From Anaerolineales bacterium (GTDB lineage: Bacteria; Chloroflexota; Anaerolineae; Anaerolineales; Villigracilaceae): 50,059 bases of DNA. A program made the position numbers and the translations under genes. Every line of letters begins with the position of its first letter. Positions within the stretch are counted from its first letter, which is position 1. The notes under the pieces were generated by a model. It saw only the letters and a program-made list of their open reading frames with translations. It searched no databases and was not told where the DNA came from. This document shows positions 44,439-50,059 of this stretch, piece after piece. The stretch is from NCBI GenBank assembly GCA_013140605.1, contig JABFSL010000033.1:1-50059 (forward strand), given 5' to 3'.

Positions 44439-46357
44439 TCGTCAGCGGTTTGAACAGTGATCTTTGGGTTTGATACAACTGGCGGCACGGTTAGGGTAAA
44501 ACGATAAATTAATTGGCCGAAGTGTACCATATCCCCATGCGCAAGCCGATAGCCCTCACGGGGGATGGGTTCATAATTCACCCATGTCCCGGCAATGGAA
44601 TTATTATCCTGCAGCAGGAAGCCGGCATCATCTGTTTGCCTGAGCCTCGCCTGCACCGATGAAATGGATGGATCATCCATGATCTGGGTACATTGAACGG
44701 GGTCGGTGCCAAAAACAGTTTCCTTTTCGATGATGGTGATCGGCGCAACAGGAATCACCTGCCCATCTGCATTAATGCGGATGAACAAAGCCGCCGCATC
44801 TTTTCTGGACGTTGAAGCTGGTGCGGCTTTCTTTGAAGGGGTGCTGCGCTTTTTCTTTTTCTCCGCTGAAGGCGCGGCGCTCGCCGGGTCATCCACCCCA
44901 ACCGCAACAGACTGTGTCAGCGGATCGGCCTCTACGCGGCGGGCTTCCTGCGCGGCGCGAATGGATGACAAACGGAAACGTCCGCCAATTAGAATAAAGA
45001 AGAGCACCAACCCCGCAAGAATGATCGAACCAAATGTGATCTGTGTGCGGTATTTCGCGAGCAAAGCCGTGGGGCCGCTTGGCGGTTTGATGACAGTCAC
45101 CGTAACAGGCACTGCCATGCTGGCTTTGCTCAAGCCAAGAATATCCACAACTTCGATAACGATCTGATGTTCCGCGGTCTCTTTATAAGTTGAGAGATTC
45201 CATGAAAATTTATTGAACGGCTCAATAGTGTTCTCATCCATAACCAGACCGTCTACATATAAAGTTGTCCGCGTAAGCGCGCGTTGATGACCGTCGGGGA
45301 ATTCAATAATGATCTCAAGTTCCTGCGCGGCAGGCAAAAGCACATCGGTATTAAATGGATCATCTTCCGGGGCTTTCCGTGTGATCTGCAAACTGGTTGT
45401 AACGGGGATTGGATTGGGCGGTTGAATATCCACACTGAATTTCTGATCGGCGGAAGCCACGACGCCCGCGGGCAAAGTCACTTGCACGCGGAGGCCATGT
45501 TCACCCGTGGATTTCGCGCGCGAAGTATAAGTCAGCGCATAGATCCTGCGCAGAGCGGCGAAATAGGCTTCAGGGTCGGGGAATCTTTCCTCCCCCGAAT
45601 ACTGGAACATCGTGCCGCCTGTTTGAATGGCAAGGTTATTGAAGGCGGCCGCGCTGGTTGTGGCGAAGGTTGTGTTCGCATCCACATACCAGACGAAGAT
45701 ATGGATATTACTTTCAACGGCGCGCTGAATATGCTGTTCAAGCCCTGCGGCGAGAGTGGCATCATCCATTTGAGGTGTGATGAAAAGGATGGCGCGCTTC
45801 ATTCCCAGCCGCGGGGTCTGCGCGCTGACAGTATCTATGGCAGTGGCAAGCGACTGCAAGTTTGGAACCGAGGCACGGAAATCAGGTTGAAAGCCTTCAA
45901 AGCCAACGATAAAATCCGCCGCGCTGGCATGGCTGATGACCGGTCCCGCCTGACTGACAAGACTGAAATCATCAGGGAGGTTGGCAGGGCGGCTTTGCGC
46001 CCATTGAACGATCACCTGTGCCACGCGCTGAAAACGGGAAATGCCGTTCGCATTACGCGCATCCAGCGCGGTACCCTGGTTGACCGCTACAACCAGTTGC
46101 AGCGGCACTTCCATTTCGATCAGGGAATCAACAGGGTAGGGCTGTCCATCTTCGATAACAGAAACAGCTCCGGGCTTAAGCCCGGAGACGAAAAATCTTT
46201 GAGAGTCGAAAACATCCAAAAGTGTCGAAATTTTTGGGAAGGCGGAAACATCCGCAGGGTGGAGATCAGCGGAAGCAAGGCTTTGTTGCGCATGCACGTT
46301 TGGCGCCGCGCTGAGAAGAAGGCTTAGGCTGAAAAACAGGGCAAGGAACTTACGCAT
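44435..46357 (-). CDS. Membrane protein with extracytoplasmic vWA-like domain and cytoplasmic FHA domain
   Basis: The roughly 640-residue protein starts with a signal peptide (MRKFLALFFSLSLLLSAAPNVHAQ). A vWA-like region follows (LQLVVAVNQG, KRAILFITPQMDDATLAAGLEQ, NIHIFVWYVD), then beta-rich Ig-like domains (residues 280-420), one transmembrane helix (QITFGSIILAGLVLFFILIGG, about 438-460), a basic linker (EKKKKRSTPSKKAA) and a C-terminal FHA domain (TVFGTDPVQCTQIMDDPSISSVQARLRQ, FLLQDNNSIAGTWVNYEPI, LAHGDMVHFGQLIYRF). In FHA the usual GR at the phospho-Thr site reads GT, so binding may differ. It could link an outside signal to phosphoprotein binding inside. ATG 46357 overlaps the upstream stop by 8 bases. 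A 20-base palindrome lies in frame at 46168-46187. Confidence 0.85.
   Translation of the reverse strand: MRKFLALFFSLSLLLSAAPNVHAQQSLASADLHPADVSAFPKISTLLDVFDSQRFFVSGLKPGAVSVIEDGQPYPVDSLIEMEVPLQLVVAVNQGTALDARNANGISRFQRVAQVIVQWAQSRPANLPDDFSLVSQAGPVISHASAADFIVGFEGFQPDFRASVPNLQSLATAIDTVSAQTPRLGMKRAILFITPQMDDATLAAGLEQHIQRAVESNIHIFVWYVDANTTFATTSAAAFNNLAIQTGGTMFQYSGEERFPDPEAYFAALRRIYALTYTSRAKSTGEHGLRVQVTLPAGVVASADQKFSVDIQPPNPIPVTTSLQITRKAPEDDPFNTDVLLPAAQELEIIIEFPDGHQRALTRTTLYVDGLVMDENTIEPFNKFSWNLSTYKETAEHQIVIEVVDILGLSKASMAVPVTVTVIKPPSGPTALLAKYRTQITFGSIILAGLVLFFILIGGRFRLSSIRAAQEARRVEADPLTQSVAVGVDDPASAAPSAEKKKKRSTPSKKAAPASTSRKDAAALFIRINADGQVIPVAPITIIEKETVFGTDPVQCTQIMDDPSISSVQARLRQTDDAGFLLQDNNSIAGTWVNYEPIPREGYRLAHGDMVHFGQLIYRFTLTVPPVVSNPKITVQTADE
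46168..46187. repeat. Perfect 20-base palindrome inside the FHA-protein gene
   Basis: CTCCGGGCTTAAGCCCGGAG is a perfect palindrome encoding VSGLKPGA near residues 57-64. CGGGCTTAAGCCC is a frequent intergenic repeat word in many genomes; here it lies in coding sequence, like the other in-frame palindromes of this window. Confidence 0.7.
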
Positions 46358-47291
46358 TTGCCTCAATGATAACAGGAGCTTCTTCTTTTGGTTTTACAAG
46401 CTGCAGGTAGGTCAATGTCCAGGAGGCTTGGATGTAAGCTGTGAGGATGCCGTTGAAGAAAAGCAGGATCGGGAAATACACAGCACAACAAGCCGCCGCG
46501 ATATATAAAGGCGTGAGAGATTCCCGTAATGCTGTTGCGCCGACAATAAGCGGGATTGCGGCAACAATAATGGGAATTGCAATGATCACGCCGATGACCG
46601 CGCTGCCGACTCCAAGAATAAGCATCATGATGACGATCGGAACAGCATTTGCTTTGACGATCTCCCACCCGCGTTTAAATCCGTCCAGCATATTGAGATC
46701 TTCAAGCACGATGGCGTTCTGCGCCTGTTCAATAATAGCCATCACCACCCAACTTAGTGGAACCATAACGCACAATAGGGGAATCATGCATAAAAAGCCG
46801 ACGCCGGCAGTGACTATTCCGAAAAGAACCAGGGGAACAAAGAGTACCAGAAAAGCCAGCCCGATCAAAAAGTTCAAACCAAATACACGCCAGAAGAAAG
46901 GCATACTCTCAGCCCAAAGTTCGCCAAAGGATAAATTTTCAGCGCCTTTGTCGGCCTGGGCAACACCTCTGATCAGGGCAACCCGCCCCATCATTCCCAG
47001 GAAATAAAACACGAAGGACAGCAGGATAATTCCCACTACAACGGCAATGATGATCCACCAGTTATTCTCAAGGAAGTTTCGAACTTGATTCATACCCCGT
47101 TCGATCTGGTCGCCTGAAAAAGGAGCATCGCCTGAACCAGTTTGATACCCGGAATTGCCTCCGCCCCCGGAGGAGCCACCCCCGCCTCCACGCGCGCAAC
47201 TGGCGAGGATGCCAAATATCCACAGGACTTTATGTTTCCAAATGATCTGCCATGCGCGGGTGAGTACTTCACCAAAGTTGAAATTATTCAT
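46350..47291 (-). CDS. Polytopic membrane protein with Gly-rich loop
   Basis: The 313-residue protein starts NNFNFGEVLTRAWQIIWKHKVLWIFGILAS. A Gly/Ser-rich loop follows (ARGGGGGSSGGGGNSGYQTG), then about six further helices including the pattern GFKRGWEIVKANAVPIVIMMLILGVG. Repeats of the unit RAWQIIWKHKxLW and RGWEIVKAN recall the DUF7847/glycerophosphodiesterase-membrane-domain group of proteins of unknown function. GGAGG lies 4 bases before the ATG. It is the first gene of a three-gene operon with the FHA protein and the PP2C phosphatase, so it may be a membrane partner in that signalling system. The Gly-rich loop is encoded by GGAGG-type codons and may be unstable. Confidence 0.8.
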   Translation of the reverse strand: MNNFNFGEVLTRAWQIIWKHKVLWIFGILASCARGGGGGSSGGGGNSGYQTGSGDAPFSGDQIERGMNQVRNFLENNWWIIIAVVVGIILLSFVFYFLGMMGRVALIRGVAQADKGAENLSFGELWAESMPFFWRVFGLNFLIGLAFLVLFVPLVLFGIVTAGVGFLCMIPLLCVMVPLSWVVMAIIEQAQNAIVLEDLNMLDGFKRGWEIVKANAVPIVIMMLILGVGSAVIGVIIAIPIIVAAIPLIVGATALRESLTPLYIAAACCAVYFPILLFFNGILTAYIQASWTLTYLQLVKPKEEAPVIIEANA

Positions 47292-47313
47292 AACGCCTCC
47301 TCAATCCAAAATC

Positions 47314-47361
47314 GTGGTCTCGATATGCCGCAAAGATCAAGAGCGCGGCTACTCGACCACC
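47314..47361. repeat. Short degenerate copy of the GGTTTCGATACG/CTACTCAACC element
   Basis: GTGGTCTCGATATGCCGC and GCGGCTACTCGACCACC are the two ends of the palindrome seen at 6124-6252, 6266-6391 and 6849-6979, here joined over a short loop. Next to it are tandem AATCCAAAATC units (to about 47387), which lead to the stop codon of guaA. Confidence 0.7.
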
Positions 47362-47394
47362 AATCCAAAATCCAAAATCGCAAATCGTAAATTG

Positions 47395-48930
47395 TCATTC
47401 CCACTCAATTGTCGCGGGCGGTTTACTCGTAATATCATACACTACCCGATTAATTCCGTCCACTTCATTAACAATTCGGCTGGATACTTTCGCCAGTAGT
47501 TCATGCGGCAGGCGCGCCCAATCGGCGGTCATAAAATCCTCGGTGGTCACCACGCGGATCGCGGCTGCCTCCTGATACGTGCGCTGGTCGCCCATCACGC
47601 CCACAGATTTGACGGGGAGCAAAACCACGAATGCCTGCGAAGCTGAGCCGCCTTTTCCTAAAACGCCTGCTTTGGATAATTCCTCCTGCAGGATAAAATC
47701 CGCCGCCCGCAGACGGGATACACGCTGCGGCGTACACTCCCCGAGACAGCGCACGGTCAAGCCTGGACCTGGGAACGGCTGCCGCCAAACGAGGCTTTCA
47801 CTCAGCCCGAGCGCTTCACCGACCAACCGAACTTCATCCTTGAATAAATAGCGCAATGGCTCAACGAGTTCAAAATCCATGTCTTCGGGAAGTCCGCCCA
47901 CGTTGTGATGAGACTTGATCTTTTCAGCCTTGCTTCGATCTGGCCCGGAAGACTCAACCACATCAGGATAAATTGTCCCCTGCACTAAAAATTTTGGCTT
48001 GCCAACACTCTTTGCTTCCCGCTCAAAAATGCGGATAAATTTCTCGCCGACGATCTTGCGCTTTTGCTCCGGGTCTGTGATTCCCTTCAACGCGCCGAGA
48101 AAATCATCGCTGGCTTCCACTGTAATTAATTCAACGCCAAGTCCGCCGCGCAATGCGGACGCGACCTGTTCGCCTTCTTTATGTCGCAGCAGTCCAGTAT
48201 CCACAAAAACGGTCACGAGTTGATCGCCAATCGCTTTATGCACCAACGCCGCCGCAACCGTTGAATCCACGCCGCCGCTGACAGCCGCAAGCACACGTTC
48301 CTTTCCAACCTGCTCACGAATCCGTTTGACGCTTGCTTCAATAATGGAGGAGGGAGTCCAGTCAGGTTTGACTCTGCAAATATCAGTTGCAAAATGTTTG
48401 AGCAGTTCAGTCCCATTGGGTGTGTGATGTACTTCTGGATGAAACTGCACACCAAAATATTTCCTCTGCATATCGCCCATTGCCGCGAAGGGACTGTTGC
48501 CCGATTTCGCCAATGCGACAAATCCATCGGGCATGCGTGTGATTCTGTCGCCGTGTGACATCCACACCTGCGAAAGCACGGACAAAATGGAAGGCATCAA
48601 TGGCTCCAAAATTGCCGAGCCATATTCACGCTCAGAAGACGGGCTGACTTCGCCACCGAGTACGTGGGTCAGGGCTTGCATCCCGTAGCAGATCCCAAGA
48701 ATGGGCAGGCCTGACTCTAAAATAAATTTTTGAATATACGGCGCATTCTCTTCATATACTGACTTTGGTCCACCGGAGAGGATGAATCCTTTGGGATTGA
48801 TCGAGAGGATTTTTTCCTGCGGCGAGTCCCACGGGAATAACTCACAATATACATTTGCTTCACGCACACGCCGCGCAATGATCTGCGCGTATTGCGAACC
48901 GAAATCGAGAATGGCAATGGATTCTGTCAT
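47395..48930 (-). CDS. guaA: GMP synthase (glutamine-hydrolysing)
   Basis: The 511-residue enzyme aminates XMP to GMP. It has the class-I glutaminase domain (ILDFGSQYAQIIARRVRE, GFILSGGPKSVY, nucleophile Cys81 in LGICYGMQ, His/Glu in QFHPEVHHT). The ATP-pyrophosphatase domain follows (AAVSGGVDSTVAAALV with the P-loop SGGVDS at 218-223, FVDTGLLRHKEGEQV), then the C-terminal dimerisation domain ending IVNEVDGINRVVYDITSKPPATIEWE. Length and motifs are normal. AGGA lies 7 bases before the ATG. It is followed by repeats rather than by guaB. With xpt close by, the region handles guanine nucleotide supply. Confidence 0.97.
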   Translation of the reverse strand: MTESIAILDFGSQYAQIIARRVREANVYCELFPWDSPQEKILSINPKGFILSGGPKSVYEENAPYIQKFILESGLPILGICYGMQALTHVLGGEVSPSSEREYGSAILEPLMPSILSVLSQVWMSHGDRITRMPDGFVALAKSGNSPFAAMGDMQRKYFGVQFHPEVHHTPNGTELLKHFATDICRVKPDWTPSSIIEASVKRIREQVGKERVLAAVSGGVDSTVAAALVHKAIGDQLVTVFVDTGLLRHKEGEQVASALRGGLGVELITVEASDDFLGALKGITDPEQKRKIVGEKFIRIFEREAKSVGKPKFLVQGTIYPDVVESSGPDRSKAEKIKSHHNVGGLPEDMDFELVEPLRYLFKDEVRLVGEALGLSESLVWRQPFPGPGLTVRCLGECTPQRVSRLRAADFILQEELSKAGVLGKGGSASQAFVVLLPVKSVGVMGDQRTYQEAAAIRVVTTEDFMTADWARLPHELLAKVSSRIVNEVDGINRVVYDITSKPPATIEWE

Positions 48931-48943
48931 TTATTATTCCTGG

Positions 48944-49000
48944 GTCAAAGGTTGAAAGTCAAAAGTCAAAGGCAGACTTTAGACCTTTGACTTTTGACCT
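48944..49000. repeat. AAAGTCAAAGG inverted repeat, partly coding for the HIT protein C-terminus
   Basis: AAAAGTCAAAGG (48961-48972) and CCTTTGACTTTT (48984-48995) form a perfect 12-bp stem, preceded by GGTCAAAGGTTGAAAGTC. The right arm provides the last codons of the HIT gene (GQKSKV, stop), so the repeat supplies the natural C-terminus. It may also act as a terminator for the xpt-HIT transcript. Confidence 0.75.
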
Positions 49001-49344
49001 GAAAAATCTGAAATGAGATGAAAATGCAAATGCGGAAAATCCTGATACTCCCCGCCATTCACAATGAGACGATATGCCCGCAACTGGAATTCATCCACGA
49101 GGCTTTGGACTGTGGAATATAAGTCGGTGAGGAAAGTTGTGGCGGCTGGGTCAAGCTGGGCGAGGGAATCAACTTCGCGTTTCGGCACGATCAGCACGTG
49201 AAACTTATAGCTGGGAGAAGGATGCTGAAACGCAATCAGGCTCGAGGTCTCGCGCAGACGCACGACGGGGATGAGGAAACTCATATAGGCGAAGATCCAT
49301 CCGATCAGACGAATGATAATCGGAATCCGCAGTAAGCGTTTCAA
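48979..49344 (-). CDS. HIT-family protein
   Basis: The 121-residue protein has the histidine-triad pattern PHLHFHLIS near the C-terminus and the upstream strands IAFQHPSPSYKFHVLIVPKREVDSLAQL, which correspond to the HIT domain core. HIT proteins hydrolyse or transfer nucleoside monophosphates. The N-terminus (MKRLLRIPIIIRLIGWIFAYMSFLIPVV) is unusually hydrophobic, possibly a membrane anchor. The start is a TTG 10 bases after the xpt stop; an internal ATG at 49284 would remove the hydrophobic part. The C-terminus comes from a repeat and ends soon after the triad, so the domain is shortened there. It is coupled with xpt, suggesting a role in purine nucleotide turnover. Confidence 0.8.
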   Translation of the reverse strand: MKRLLRIPIIIRLIGWIFAYMSFLIPVVRLRETSSLIAFQHPSPSYKFHVLIVPKREVDSLAQLDPAATTFLTDLYSTVQSLVDEFQLRAYRLIVNGGEYQDFPHLHFHLISDFSGQKSKV

Positions 49345-49354
49345 CGTTTGGGAG

Positions 49355-49927
49355 TTACTCGACGAAGGTGATTGTGTTGTTGTCCAGCGAAGCGATGCAG
49401 GCCAAAGATTCGACTTGAACGCCCACAGGCTTAAGAGCTTCCCGCCCGCCTTCGAAATTCTTTTCGATCAGCGCGCCGATGCCGACAATTTGCGAGCCTG
49501 CGGCTTCAGCCAAACGGACAAGGCCCAGAATGGTGGCGCCGGAAGCGAGGAAGTCGTCGATGATGAGAACTTTTTCGTTGTTGGCGAGATATTCAGGCGA
49601 GACGATCAACTCGACCATGCGTCCCTTGGTATGAGATGGCGCAAGCGTGAGATAAACCTGATCAGGCATGGTGATCGGCTTGGTCTTGCGCGCATACACA
49701 ACCGGCAAACCGAGATGAAGCCCAGTGGCAATTGCTGGCGCTATACCTGAAATTTCAGCGGTGAGAATTTTTGTCGCGCCGACGTTCGCAAACCGTTTTG
49801 CAAATTCACGTCCGCAGGCATCCATGAGCGCGGGATCCACTTGATGATTGATAAAACTATCGACTTTCAAAATTCCATTCCCCAAAACTTGCCCCGCTTT
49901 TTGAATACGTTCCTTCAACTCTTTCAT
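49355..49927 (-). CDS. xpt: Xanthine phosphoribosyltransferase
   Basis: The 190-residue protein starts MKELKERIQKAGQVLGNGILKVDSFINHQVDP, the typical Xpt N-terminus. It has ILTAEISGIAPAIATGLHLGLPVVYARK and the PRPP-binding motif KVLIIDDFLASGATILGLVRLAEAAG, then GIGALIEKNFEGGREAL. It converts xanthine plus PRPP to XMP, which guaA then aminates. I chose ATG 49927, with GGAGG 7 bases upstream; the frame reaches 50008 without support. Unlike the Firmicutes xpt, no xanthine permease follows and no purine riboswitch is visible upstream. It leads a two-gene operon with the HIT gene. Confidence 0.95.
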   Translation of the reverse strand: MKELKERIQKAGQVLGNGILKVDSFINHQVDPALMDACGREFAKRFANVGATKILTAEISGIAPAIATGLHLGLPVVYARKTKPITMPDQVYLTLAPSHTKGRMVELIVSPEYLANNEKVLIIDDFLASGATILGLVRLAEAAGSQIVGIGALIEKNFEGGREALKPVGVQVESLACIASLDNNTITFVE

Positions 49928-49964
49928 TAGTACGCCTCCGCATTGACTAGACAGATTTTTATGG

Positions 49965-49970
49965 ATTGTA
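49965..49970 (-). promoter_or_regulatory. Putative -10 box for xpt
   Basis: TACAAT on the reverse strand lies 37 bases before the xpt ATG, giving a leader of about 30 bases with a Shine-Dalgarno sequence. The -35 is not clear. The last 89 bases of the window (49971-50059) show no further gene. Confidence 0.4.
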
Positions 49971-50059
49971 CAACGTGATAATGGAACATGCCAGAGGGAA
50001 AATTCCATTTAAGACGGCTAATCCGCATTTAAGGTCACAAATTAGTCTGTGTTAGAATT

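Noticed and set aside
45284-46327. 347-codon open frame on the + strand
   Set aside because: It is antisense to the vWA-FHA gene and shows no recognisable protein features.
49928-50059. Purine riboswitch upstream of xpt
   Set aside because: The conserved loop sequences and three-stem layout of the purine aptamer are not visible, and no terminator/antiterminator pair precedes the ATG.

Overview
The window looks like a chromosomal piece of a member of the Chloroflexota, most likely class Anaerolineae. This is an inference from moderate GC, many small lipoproteins with LxxC lipoboxes, the character of the housekeeping proteins, and dense intergenic palindromes; no rRNA or marker gene in the window settles it. 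It carries about 46 protein genes, almost all complete. I found no tRNA, rRNA, CRISPR array or transposase.

Layout. 1-5950: end of a lipoprotein gene, then an acyl-CoA carboxylase locus of 3-methylcrotonyl-CoA carboxylase type (biotin carboxylase, biotin carrier, carboxyltransferase) with a nucleotide-sugar-epimerase-like gene and a DUF1579-like gene between the subunits. 5951-9930: repeats around a small conserved hypothetical gene, a STAND/NB-ARC-TPR ATPase and a small membrane protein. 9939-14358: Tat-exported multicopper oxidase, dual-specificity phosphatase, SGNH-like lipoprotein. 14369-18979: mutS2, an SDR, a mazEF toxin-antitoxin pair, a HAD phosphatase. 18981-24189: two GT-B glycosyltransferases, a GT-C-like membrane protein, a GxxExxY protein bracketed by inverted repeats, an NTF2-like protein, a deoxynucleoside kinase. 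24272-30166: a nucleotidyltransferase-like protein, then a NIF3-like/Nudix/EamA chain and two tandem CPBP proteases. 30410-35262: pyrB, a second deoxynucleoside kinase, a DsbA-like protein, msrQ-msrP. 35603-38529: three STAS proteins around an S51 peptidase, and a lipoprotein. 38600-43465: comEC, an SDR-DUF2867 protein, plsY. 43572-47291: a signalling operon (membrane protein, FHA/vWA-like protein, PP2C phosphatase). 47395-49927: guaA, a HIT protein, xpt.

The genes group by theme. Nucleotide metabolism is represented by two deoxynucleoside kinases, pyrB, guaA, xpt and a Nudix hydrolase. Leucine or acyl-CoA catabolism is represented by the carboxylase. Redox repair and oxidation outside the membrane are represented by MsrPQ, the DsbA-like protein and the multicopper oxidase. 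Phospho-signalling is represented by the STAS trio and the FHA-PP2C operon.

The most striking property is the amount and variety of short palindromic and simple-sequence repeats. They fill most spacers and also lie in frame inside genes: one between the two halves of the carboxylase alpha subunit, a double hairpin inside the biotin carboxylase, three repeat-derived inserts in MutS2, one in a glycosyltransferase, and one forming the C-terminus of the HIT protein. A second recurring property is a TATAAT-like box only 6-9 bases before the ATG of several genes that lack a Shine-Dalgarno sequence, which suggests leaderless mRNAs.
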